From positions 16,041 through 80,040 of the forward strand of contig DAOUHR010000042.1 in assembly GCA_034428635.1 (NCBI GenBank): 64,000 bases of DNA, given 5' to 3'. This stretch comes from Bin22 sp034428635. GTDB taxonomy: Bacteria; Chloroflexota; Dehalococcoidia; Lucifugimonadales; UBA3495. This document shows, one piece after another, positions 34,898 to 42,749 of this stretch. A program made the position numbers and the translations under genes. Under the pieces are notes generated by a model that saw only the letters and a program-made list of their open reading frames with translations, was not told where the DNA came from and searched no databases. Numbering within the stretch: position 1 is the stretch's first letter; the number at the start of each line of letters is the position of its first letter.

Positions 34898-35487
34898 TTC
34901 TCAGTCGAGCCGAAATACGGCGCGCAATTGAGAATCGCTCCATCATCGTAGAACCGGAACCGGGAAGCGGACAGTATTCAACAACATCGCTGGACCTGAG
35001 GTTGGGAGAAGGGTTCCAGTCCTGGGATAAAGAAAAGATGGCCGGACTGTCGCGAGCCGGCATTGACTACTCCCTGGATGCCTCCAGGATTGAGAAATTT
35101 TCCGACCTGTCGGGCGAGTTTCTGGTTCCTCTGGAGGCCGATACCGAGGGTTGCCTTATTATTCAACCCGGTGAGTTCGTTTTAGGAATTACCTATGAGT
35201 GGGTTGAATTGCCCCTTTCAGCCGGCATAGCCGCCCGCGTTTAAGGGCGTAGTACTCTTGCTCGTATGGGATTGGCGGTTCACCTGACCGCCCCCACCAT
35301 CCATGCCGGTTGGGAAGGCAAGATCACCCTGGAGATGGTTAACTTGGGCGGTTGGCCCATCAAGTTGCGGCCCGGAGAGTTAAGAATTTGCCAACTGGTA
35401 TTTGAGCGGGTAGGAGAGTTTCCCGATTCCGAAAACGATTCCGACTCGCCTCCTCAATTTCAAGGTCAACGATCTCCGGCTGGGTAG
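34894..35487 (+). pseudogene. dcd: dCTP deaminase-like gene broken by one TAA
   Basis: The first 116 codons match the Dcd/dUTPase fold: MILSRAEIRRAI, YSTTSLDLRLGEGF, IIQPGEFVLGITYEWVELP, and ISAGIAARV-type core. A TAA at 35242-35244 interrupts what should read V-E-G-R-S. Translation in the same frame continues as GRSTLARMGLAVHLTAP, HAGWEGKITLEMVNLGGWPIKLRPGELRICQLVFE, which is the rest of the Dcd active site and trimer core. One GAA/GAG to TAA change explains everything. Without the second half the protein cannot form the active site, so the gene is a recent pseudogene, a sequencing error or a read-through case. Confidence 0.75.
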
Positions 35488-35529
35488 AATCCATTCCCCC
35501 ATCCCTAACCAGCGTATTTTACCCTGCCC

Positions 35530-35970
35530 CTACCCACGCCCCACCGTCTCCTGCAAACACGAAAAAAACCGGTCCAGCAGCCCGCGGGCCACGCTTTCCA
35601 TCATGCGCTGGCCTACCCGCACAACGGTGCCCCCGGCCTGGGCCTGGGTCTCCACCCGCACCGTCGTCCGGCCGTCAGCCTCCTCCAGGGTTACCAGGGA
35701 GTCGCCGCTGCCAAACCCGATGTTGCTGTTGCCGCTGAGAGACAGGCGGTAAGACTGAAAAGGGTTGGCCTCGGTGATGGCCACCTTAGCGTTGAAGTTG
35801 CCCCGGACCGGGCCGACACCCACGTTTACCACCGCCTGGTACTCGTTGTCGCCGGTCGGTTCCAGGCTCTGGCAACCGGGGACACACGCGGCCAGGGCCT
35901 GGGGGTCCATCAGGGTATTCCAGACCTTCTCGGCCGGAGCGTCAAAGACGTAGGTGGCGGAAATGTCCAT
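35530..35970 (-). CDS. CoxG/SRPBCC-family protein
   Basis: Carbon-monoxide-dehydrogenase subunit G-like START-fold protein (146 aa). It begins MDISATYVFDAPAEKVWNTLMDPQALAACVPGCQSLE, the CoxG signature, and ends with a long helix (RMMESVARGLLDRFFSCL). In other organisms CoxG anchors molybdenum hydroxylases to the membrane. No cox or xanthine-dehydrogenase genes are in this window. GAGGT lies 7 nt before ATG 35970; a TTG six bases upstream is less likely. Confidence 0.82.
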   Translation of the reverse strand: MDISATYVFDAPAEKVWNTLMDPQALAACVPGCQSLEPTGDNEYQAVVNVGVGPVRGNFNAKVAITEANPFQSYRLSLSGNSNIGFGSGDSLVTLEEADGRTTVRVETQAQAGGTVVRVGQRMMESVARGLLDRFFSCLQETVGRG

Positions 35971-35986
35971 GTGCAAAACCTCTTTT

Positions 35987-36149
35987 TATCCACGAATAAG
36001 CACGAATATTCACTAATATGGATTCCGGCTTTCACCGGAATTGCCATGGCCTTGAACAGGCCACATAAGGGAATGAAAATGGCCTATTTTCATAGTAATG
36101 ACCGTCATTCAAATATTCATTAGTGAACATTCGTGTTCATTCGTGGATA
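35987..36149. mobile_element. MITE-like 163-bp element with 31-bp inverted termini
   Basis: The arms 35987-36017 and 36119-36149 (TATCCACGAAT...TTCACTAAT type) are inverted copies matching at 28 of 31 positions. The interior holds the palindrome ATTCCGG/CCGGAAT at 36022-36041 and no coding sequence. Related arms flank the 10343-10410 repeat. It has no transposase, so it would be non-autonomous. Target duplications are not clear. Confidence 0.5.
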
Positions 36150-36153
36150 GATA

Positions 36154-37401
36154 TTAAAGCCGGGCGTCGGCCATTAGCAGCATGTTCAGCAAAGCCTGGG
36201 CCCCGTTGGCGCAATCGGCCGGAGCGGTGAACTCGTGGGGCGAGTGGCTGATGCCCTCCACGCTGGGCACGAAGACCATGCCCGACTCGGTGATGGCAGC
36301 CATCGCCTGGGCGTCGTGGCCGGCGCCGCTGGGCAGCGACTCCCAGGCCAGACTCGCCTGGTCGGCCGCTTCGGCTACCAGGCCCTGCATCCGGGCCGGC
36401 ATGGGCACCGCCCTCGCGGCCTCCACCTGGGTGATGTTTACGGACACCCGGTTGGCGTCGGCGATTTCGGCGGCGTTGCGGCGCAGGGTGGTCTCGGCGG
36501 CGGACAGGGCGTTGGTGTCCACATCCCGGAACTCCACCCCCAGGGTTACCTCGCCGGGCACCACGTTGACGGCGTTGGGCGTAACCTGGATATTGCCCAC
36601 CGTGGCGACCCGGCAAATCTCTGCCTCGGTGGCCAGGCGCTGGGTGGCCAGCACCAGGTGGGACGCGGCGGCCAGGGCGTCGTGTCGCTCGGGCATGGGC
36701 GTCGTGCCGGCGTGGTTGGCTGTCCCCTGCACCTCCACCCGGTAAACGAAACGGCCCGTGATGCCCGTTACCGCGCCCAGGGGCGTCCCCGCCCGGTGCA
36801 GGGTCGGGCCCTGCTCGATGTGGAGTTCGAAGTAGGCGGCCAGTTCACCGGGGTACCGGCGGGCCTGGTCAATGCGGGAAAGGTCACCGCCAACGTCCGC
36901 TAACCGCCGCTCGATGGAAACCCCTTCGTCATCCACGGCGTTGTAGTCCTCTGGTTCCAGCAGGCCGGCCATGGCCCGGCTGCCCAGCAGCCAGCGGTGA
37001 AAGCGGGTGCCTTCCTCGTTGGTAAAAATGATGATTTCCAGGGGATGGCGCAGGGTATGGCCACTTTCCGCCAGCGTCTGGGCCACCTCAACAGCCCCCA
37101 TCACGCCGAGCGCGCCGTCGTACTTGCCGCCATTGGGCACCGTGTCGGTGTGGGAACCCAGGGCAATGGCCGGCAGGCTGGGGTCGGCGCCGGGCTTGCG
37201 GGCGATGACGTTGCCGGCCGGGTCCACCCGAATTTCCAGCCCCGCCTGCCGCATCAGGCCCATGGCATACTCACGCCCCTGCAAATCGTAGGGAGAATAG
37301 GCCAGGCGCATCATCCCGCCGGGAGTTTCGCCAATGCGCCCCAGTTCGGCCAGGGTGCGGTTCAGGCGGTCAGCGTTGATGTTCAGCGATGCGGTCGTCA
37401 T
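36154..37401 (-). CDS. M20-family N-carbamoyl-L-amino acid hydrolase/allantoate amidohydrolase
   Basis: Zinc-dependent amidohydrolase (415 aa) of the HyuC/AllC group. The metal-ligand motifs are ALGSHTDTVPNGGKYDG (His/Asp), FTNEEGTRFH (Glu pair) and AYFELHIEQGP. SGAGHDAQAMA and the late SHSPHEFT supply the other ligands. It would release CO2 and NH3 from carbamoyl amino acids or allantoate. With the PuuE-like gene at 17747 it suggests ureide or pyrimidine-fragment use, although the two genes are far apart. Confidence 0.88.
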   Translation of the reverse strand: MTTASLNINADRLNRTLAELGRIGETPGGMMRLAYSPYDLQGREYAMGLMRQAGLEIRVDPAGNVIARKPGADPSLPAIALGSHTDTVPNGGKYDGALGVMGAVEVAQTLAESGHTLRHPLEIIIFTNEEGTRFHRWLLGSRAMAGLLEPEDYNAVDDEGVSIERRLADVGGDLSRIDQARRYPGELAAYFELHIEQGPTLHRAGTPLGAVTGITGRFVYRVEVQGTANHAGTTPMPERHDALAAASHLVLATQRLATEAEICRVATVGNIQVTPNAVNVVPGEVTLGVEFRDVDTNALSAAETTLRRNAAEIADANRVSVNITQVEAARAVPMPARMQGLVAEAADQASLAWESLPSGAGHDAQAMAAITESGMVFVPSVEGISHSPHEFTAPADCANGAQALLNMLLMADARL

Positions 37402-37456
37402 GGTGAAAGCCTCTTGCGGGAGTGTTTCGGAATGGCATCAATCACTAACCCAGGCA

Positions 37457-40369
37457 CTAACCCAGGGTAATTTCCAGCAGCCTGTCCGCCAGCGCCAGGC
37501 CGCCGGCCTTGTCCAGGGGCTGTTCGTATGGAGAAAAGGGGAGGAGACAGTAGATGCAGCCTGCGGTACATCGGCAGTTCCTGGCCACGCTGGCGCCCAG
37601 CCTCAGGATGTCCTGCCAGTGGTCGAATACCTTCTTGACTATACCCAGGGATTCGGGGCTGACTTCTGCTATGAAGGTAGTGGCCCCCTGGGAGTAGGTG
37701 GCGAGGTCGTACTTGCCTACGGGGAAGGTGAACCTGGCGCCCACCCGGAACATCTGCTCCAGGGCAGTTATGACCTGAGCTTCTTCCGAACCCCCGGCAT
37801 TATCCGCGCCTGAAGCGTCGCCACCGGCCAGTTCTCCCGAGTCTATCCAGAAAGCCGGGGAGTTCATGCTCCACGTGGCTTCTTCATCCGGCGCAAAGGT
37901 GGCCGTCACCAGTTCCTGATTATCCGGGCTATCCCCAGTTTCGCTGTCCAGGTCGGGGCTGCCCGTTTCATCAATTACGGCAACGTTGACCAGGGCTTCT
38001 TCCACCGCCACCTTGCCCAGGTGCAGGGAGACGCCCGGCGCCAGGGAGAGACACAGGGATTCTTCCTGTACCGCGACTGATTGGGAAAAGCTGGGTACTG
38101 TCCTCAGGTTGGCCAGTGCTTCTGCGCCTTCCAGCACAATGGCCCCTGGCCGGTCCTCTCCGTCACCGGGGTCAATTGACGCCACCCGGTACTTCCTGCC
38201 GTCCAGCGCAATTACACTGCCCGGGTAAATCTCCCGAAACCTGCCATATGAAGACAGGGACGAAACCTGTTGGCCTTCAATCCAAAGCCTCCAATCCTGC
38301 TGGCCGGAAGGATGCAGGTCTACTGCCAGGGTTGCAGACTTCTCCCCTGAACCCAGAGACGCGGCCTCCCGCCGCAGGTCCCGGAAAACGGCGTCGCCCA
38401 GCGCCTCACGGGAGAAGGAGTAAATGCGGCCTTCCGCCTCATGGACCAGGGCCGGCAGGTGGGGACTGATAATTTCGGGGATGTCCGGGTCCACCACTAT
38501 CTGGTCCGGTACCTTGCCCAGCAAGGTATCGAAATTGTGAACTGCAAAACGGCCGTCAATGTCGTTTGCACCATAGAACAGGGCAAAGGACTCGCCTTCC
38601 CCCGTCCCGCCGCCCCCGTTCAACAGCTTCAAAGCAGTACGAGAACTGGAGAGGTTTCCTGCGACTATGACACCTTCAAAGTTGCCGGGTGGGGTGTCGG
38701 CCTTATGGCTGGTAACCGCGAACACGGCGCGGGCCTCCGCAGGGTCGCTCCCTTCCCCGCTGGCGGGGTCTGGCGCAGTGGGTGGGGTCTCCGTGGCTAG
38801 GAAGAGGACGCCTCCGTCTATATCCGAGTCTTCCTGTATTTCCCGGGCCCTGTTAAGCGCCGTCTGGGCCAGGCTCTGCCCCGGACAGCATACCAATACT
38901 GACCTGCCCGTTCTTACGCAGGCCAGGGCCGCCCGGGCAATTCGGTCGGGCAGGTCCACCTGGCCGGTCCCGTCCGGATCCAGTGGGCTGACCGCAATGT
39001 AGTGGCGCCTTTCAGCCGGAGTTTCCAGACCGGAAACTGCCTGGAAGTATTGATTGGTCAAATTCCGGGCCAGTTCCATGCCATTGGCACAGCCCTGGGC
39101 CAGAACAAAATGCTGGGGATTTGATCCCAGCACGGCCAGGCGGTGGGCTAGTCGTCGCATTAACACGGCTGCATTCGCCCCGAAGTGACCCCGGTACTCC
39201 TCGGCCCGATATACAGCGATGATTTTCAGGTCCTTCAGGAGGGATTGCCACTCCTCCCTCAGGGAGGCAAGGCCCTGGTTAAGGGTGTCTACTGAAGCCA
39301 CCAGGACAGTGGGCGGTTCCGCCTCACGCAATTCGTCTGCGAAATCAGTCAATTCCTCGGCATCGGCCATTACCCGAACCCCCGCAGCCGACAGCACGGC
39401 GCTCAGGTTCTCAGTCAGCGCCCCGACCAATTCCTCCTCCGGGCAAAGGACCAGCCCGTGGCAGCCAGGATTTCGCAGCAGGGATTCGGCCAGAACAATA
39501 GCCAGCGTAAAGGATTCTTCGGCGGCCCATCCGGCCTCCAGGACCACGTTGCTGCCGGCCAGGATATGCGACAGCGCCTCCCACTGGTAGCCCAGCATCC
39601 GTTGCACGCCTCGCTGGTCAAGGGCCTGGGCCAGGGACGGATTAAGTTCCTGGACAAGGGACTCATCGGCGTACTGGGCCTCGATGCTGGCTCGGACTGC
39701 CCGGGCCAGAGAATCCTCTTCCCGCAGGGCCCCTGCCTCCCTCAGGGCACGAAGCAGGTCTGCGGCGTAGGGCTCTTCGCCGGACGCGGTTACCTCTCCC
39801 TCACCGGCTTTCACCAGGACGTCCGCCTCCTCGTCAGCGGTGGCGGGCAGGACCTCAACGGTGTCCTCCCCTTCGGCCGAGGGGACTGAAGTTCCGGTGG
39901 GCAGGTCGGAGGAGGCCGGGACTTCTCCTTCCTCAAGCTCAGTCGCCTCTATTTCAGATTCAAGGCATTCCCTCTTGAGCATGTCCAGTTCCAGGGTGCT
40001 GGGAGATGACATGGCCGCCAGCAACCGCTGGACGGCGTTCAACGCCTGAAAGGCGCTTTCGGCGCTGAAGGTATTGCGCCCGGCCCACGACTCATGGGTC
40101 AGGGCCACTTCCCTGACCAGGCCCGGTTCAATGCCGCCCATGGCACGGTCGAAGACGTTCCACCAGGAAGCCTGGATCACGGCCAGCAAGTCCTGGGTCT
40201 TCATGTTCCGGAATGGGTTTTGGGAGTCGCGGGACTGGCCCAGAATCTGGTTAAGAACTGTTTGAGTCTGGTCCTCGTGGTGGTTGGTAAACTCCCTGGA
40301 AACAAAGTTGTCCAAGTCCAGCTTTAGCAGGTAGAGGGCCCTGGCCACCCTGGCGTTGTTGGAAATCAC
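37457..40369 (-). CDS. Swt1-like HEPN fused to a degenerate MrfA/DUF1998-type helicase
   Basis: A 970-aa protein starting at GTG 40369 (GAGG 6 nt upstream). Residues about 1-120 (VARALYLLKLDLDNFVSREF...FDRAMGG) resemble a Swt1-type HEPN domain. A long acidic, low-complexity linker follows to about residue 205. Residues about 240-720 track an MrfA-like DEAD/DEAH helicase, but every catalytic motif is lost. Walker A is GWAAEES (280-286) instead of GTASGKS. The DEAH box is YRAE (387-390) before the conserved YRGHFGAN. SAT is AQG (424-426), and the GRAGR region is GGGGTG (585-590). The DIDGRFAVHNFDTLLGKVPD and NP-I-HL-type segments (VDPDIPEIISPHLPALVHEAEG) are retained. It ends with a Zn-type C932-C934-C938-C941 like DUF1998. 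It is probably a non-hydrolysing scaffold; the HEPN could be the effector. Confidence 0.7.
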   Translation of the reverse strand: MISNNARVARALYLLKLDLDNFVSREFTNHHEDQTQTVLNQILGQSRDSQNPFRNMKTQDLLAVIQASWWNVFDRAMGGIEPGLVREVALTHESWAGRNTFSAESAFQALNAVQRLLAAMSSPSTLELDMLKRECLESEIEATELEEGEVPASSDLPTGTSVPSAEGEDTVEVLPATADEEADVLVKAGEGEVTASGEEPYAADLLRALREAGALREEDSLARAVRASIEAQYADESLVQELNPSLAQALDQRGVQRMLGYQWEALSHILAGSNVVLEAGWAAEESFTLAIVLAESLLRNPGCHGLVLCPEEELVGALTENLSAVLSAAGVRVMADAEELTDFADELREAEPPTVLVASVDTLNQGLASLREEWQSLLKDLKIIAVYRAEEYRGHFGANAAVLMRRLAHRLAVLGSNPQHFVLAQGCANGMELARNLTNQYFQAVSGLETPAERRHYIAVSPLDPDGTGQVDLPDRIARAALACVRTGRSVLVCCPGQSLAQTALNRAREIQEDSDIDGGVLFLATETPPTAPDPASGEGSDPAEARAVFAVTSHKADTPPGNFEGVIVAGNLSSSRTALKLLNGGGGTGEGESFALFYGANDIDGRFAVHNFDTLLGKVPDQIVVDPDIPEIISPHLPALVHEAEGRIYSFSREALGDAVFRDLRREAASLGSGEKSATLAVDLHPSGQQDWRLWIEGQQVSSLSSYGRFREIYPGSVIALDGRKYRVASIDPGDGEDRPGAIVLEGAEALANLRTVPSFSQSVAVQEESLCLSLAPGVSLHLGKVAVEEALVNVAVIDETGSPDLDSETGDSPDNQELVTATFAPDEEATWSMNSPAFWIDSGELAGGDASGADNAGGSEEAQVITALEQMFRVGARFTFPVGKYDLATYSQGATTFIAEVSPESLGIVKKVFDHWQDILRLGASVARNCRCTAGCIYCLLPFSPYEQPLDKAGGLALADRLLEITLG

Positions 40370-40640
40370 GTTCTGCCTCGAATTAATACCAGTATGAAAC
40401 GCAAATTATAACTGATTCCCCTCAAGTTGGTGATGAGGGGGCGAATCCACCCCAGGGCCATCGCAAAGTTCCCTCGCCCCAAGTAGAAGCCGGCTAGTGG
40501 GTGTAGCTTGAAACGACGTGGACCTCACCCCCACCCTGGCCTTCCCCCCATCAAGGGCCGCCAAGGGTGGGCATTTGCCACAGGGTTCCCTTTCACGGAA
40601 TCCTGCATCGATACCTGGAAGGGATCCTGGGGAATATTGG
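40370..40640. repeat. Spacer with partial dispersed repeat
   Basis: No gene is seen. CACCCCCACCCTGGCCTTCC near 40526-40545 resembles the left half of the repeats at 13450 and 24699. The remainder shows no clear structure. Confidence 0.4.
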
Positions 40641-41822
40641 CTACACCATTACCTTAAACCCGTAACCGGTGCTGTTCAGGTCGCCCTCGGCGAATCGGGA
40701 CATGCGGAGCGGGGCAATGTCTATGGAAGTAGCCCTGCCGTCCAGCATCAGTTCAGCCACCAGAACCCCAACCATGGGAGAAAGTTTGAAGCCGTGGCCG
40801 CTGAAGCCGGTGCAAACGTACAGGCCATCTATGCCCTCAACGGCATCAATGACGGGATGGGAGTCGGGCGTGGAAGTGTAGAGACCGGCGTAACCCGTGC
40901 TGAACTCAGCGTCGGCCAGCGAGGGAATGCGGAGGGCCACGCGGCTCCATATATCCTGGATGAACCCGGGGCTGGCCCGCTGGGCAAATATTTCCGGGTT
41001 TTCGACCACGTCCTCCAGGTTGCCGTTGCCCACCAGGGTCAGATCGGCGCCCTCGGGCCGGAAATAGATCTGGTTGATCAGGTCGCCCCCGCCGGGATGG
41101 TAGTCCGGCCCATCAGGTCCCCGGCGCAGGTGAACCACCTCGTGGCGGGTGGCCTCCAGGGGCAGGTCAATACCGTGATCCAGCAGGAACTGGCGGCTCC
41201 AGGGCCCGGTGGCGATTACGGCGCGGTCGGTGGCGACGCGGCCTTCGGCGGTAACCACGCCCGTAACCCTGCTTCCCGCCACCTCGACCTTGACGGCCGG
41301 GCATCGCAGGATGGCCCGGGCGCCCCGGTCCCGTGCGGCCTGGGCGAAGGAGGCACAGGTGGCGGAGGCGTCGGCATATCCGCAAAGGGCTTCGTAGGCG
41401 ATGACCCCGCAGTCCTCCAGGTTGAAACTTGGGGCCAGTTCACGCGCTTCTTCCCTTGAGACGAGCCTGGTATCAATGCCCGCATTCTGCTGCATGGCGA
41501 CATTGGCCCGGAAGGTTTCTGCATCCTTTTCGGCGCCCATGATCAGATGTCCGGTACGGGTGTAGCCGCACTCGCCCCCCACAATCTCGCCAAAGTCGCG
41601 GAACACCTTGAAGCTCTCCCACGCCATGCGGGCGTGGACTTCGGTGGAGTAGTGCATCCGGATGGCAGAGGATGAACGTCCGGTGGAGCCCGCGCCCAGC
41701 ACGTCCCGTTCCAGCAGCAGGGTATTGGTCATTCCCCGCACCGCCAGGCTGTGCAGGATGCTGGCCCCCATTACGCCGCCGCCGATTACTACCGCTTCCG
41801 CCGTGGCAGGAACTGTGGTCAT
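40641..41822 (-). CDS. FAD-dependent oxidoreductase (DAO/sarcosine oxidase-like)
   Basis: Flavin amine/amino-acid oxidoreductase of the DAO family (393 aa). AVVIGGGVMGASILHSLAVRG is the N-terminal FAD motif, GSTGRSSSAIRMHYSTEVHARMA follows, and STGYAGLYTSTPDSHPVIDAVEGIDGLYVCTGFSGHGFKLSP is the C-terminal signature. ATG 41822 has AGGTGA 4 nt upstream; a start at 41894 would add 24 non-family residues. It would oxidise an N-methyl or secondary amine, with the acceptor unknown. Confidence 0.87.
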   Translation of the reverse strand: MTTVPATAEAVVIGGGVMGASILHSLAVRGMTNTLLLERDVLGAGSTGRSSSAIRMHYSTEVHARMAWESFKVFRDFGEIVGGECGYTRTGHLIMGAEKDAETFRANVAMQQNAGIDTRLVSREEARELAPSFNLEDCGVIAYEALCGYADASATCASFAQAARDRGARAILRCPAVKVEVAGSRVTGVVTAEGRVATDRAVIATGPWSRQFLLDHGIDLPLEATRHEVVHLRRGPDGPDYHPGGGDLINQIYFRPEGADLTLVGNGNLEDVVENPEIFAQRASPGFIQDIWSRVALRIPSLADAEFSTGYAGLYTSTPDSHPVIDAVEGIDGLYVCTGFSGHGFKLSPMVGVLVAELMLDGRATSIDIAPLRMSRFAEGDLNSTGYGFKVMV

Positions 41823-41830
41823 AGTGTCAC

Positions 41831-42274
41831 CTATCGGCGGTCGTTGGCCCGGCGCACCTTGAATCCGCCGGCGCTTTTCTGCTTCCGCACCCACCTGAGG
41901 TAGCTGTTAACCTGGGGATTGGCCCGGAGGAGGGCAATGGAGTTCAGTTCCTCAGCCAGGGTCGCTTCTGTAAACATGGCGTGAAGCTGGCGGTGGCAAG
42001 TGGGACATAGCTTTGCCTTGGGGCCAAACCGGCCACCCCTGGCCCTGGGCACCAGGTGGTGGACGGTGTACCGATCCACCTCCCGCTGGCAAAGCTCACA
42101 TTCAGTTGCTTCGTCCCTGGCGGGAAGGGGCTGTGCATTAGTGCGCTGGGTCTTCTTGCGGGCCAAGGTCCGGCTATCTCCGTCTCCGCTGCTGGGATTC
42201 CGATAGGACGCACTGACGCCGCGCCGGGGGCCTAGTTGTCCAGGAAGCGCCACCCGGGCAGGTCCACCTGCCAC
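41831..42274 (-). CDS. HNH nuclease-domain protein
   Basis: Small HNH protein. The metal/nuclease core is CELCQREVDRYTVHHLVPRARGG followed by KLCPTCHRQLHAMF, with two Cys pairs that probably bind zinc. The N-terminus is uncertain: the frame opens at GTG 42274 inside the preceding gene, while TTG 42166 with GGAGA upstream would give a compact 111-aa protein starting just before the domain. The C-terminal tail is basic. It ends 8 nt before the oxidoreductase start. Whether it is part of a restriction system is not visible. Confidence 0.65.
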   Translation of the reverse strand: MAGGPARVALPGQLGPRRGVSASYRNPSSGDGDSRTLARKKTQRTNAQPLPARDEATECELCQREVDRYTVHHLVPRARGGRFGPKAKLCPTCHRQLHAMFTEATLAEELNSIALLRANPQVNSYLRWVRKQKSAGGFKVRRANDRR

Positions 42275-42702
42275 TGCCCGTCCTCCAGCAGCATGGGAAT
42301 AACCAGGCCGGACATCATGCGCCGGCGGGTAACGGTGCTTTCATTCTCAACAACGCCAAAGGGCAGGAAGGCGAAGGCGTGGGTGTCGTCGATGAAGTTG
42401 GTGGGGGCCACGCCCAGGTCGGTCAGGTCCTCCAGCGGCCACAGGCGCAGCACCGTGTCGCGGAAGTCCTTCATCATTGAAGGACGCATATTGTGGTCCA
42501 TGTCGTAGGCGGCCCGGTAGGCGTTCTGCATGTCCACGTTGTTTCGGGTAGCCCATACGCCCATACGCATGCCGCGGGTCTCCTTGGACAGCATGGACCA
42601 GGCCAGGTTCATATCGCCATCGCGGACCGCCTCGGCAAAAACGCCGGCCCGGTTGCCGATGTCGTCAGGTTCCTGGCTTCGCTTGTTTCCAGGTATGCGC
42701 AT
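42232..42702 (-). CDS. Unknown 156-aa protein
   Basis: I do not recognise this protein. From ATG 42702 it begins MRIPGNKRSQEPDDIGNRAG and has a helical first half (GVFAEAVRDGDMNLAWSMLSKET) and a beta-like end (RRRMMSGLVIPMLLEDGQWQVDLPGWRFL). The pattern, with an N-terminal helix describing amount or time of use and a late W-x-V-D-L-P strand, is reminiscent of NTF2-like/DUF4440-type folds but not diagnostic. The frame continues upstream to 43353 without family features, as a shadow of the gamma-glutamyltransferase gene. Confidence 0.6.
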   Translation of the reverse strand: MRIPGNKRSQEPDDIGNRAGVFAEAVRDGDMNLAWSMLSKETRGMRMGVWATRNNVDMQNAYRAAYDMDHNMRPSMMKDFRDTVLRLWPLEDLTDLGVAPTNFIDDTHAFAFLPFGVVENESTVTRRRMMSGLVIPMLLEDGQWQVDLPGWRFLDN

Positions 42703-42749
42703 GGTGTTCTCTCTTTGGTCGCCGATGCAAAAAGGGCTAAAGGATAAGT

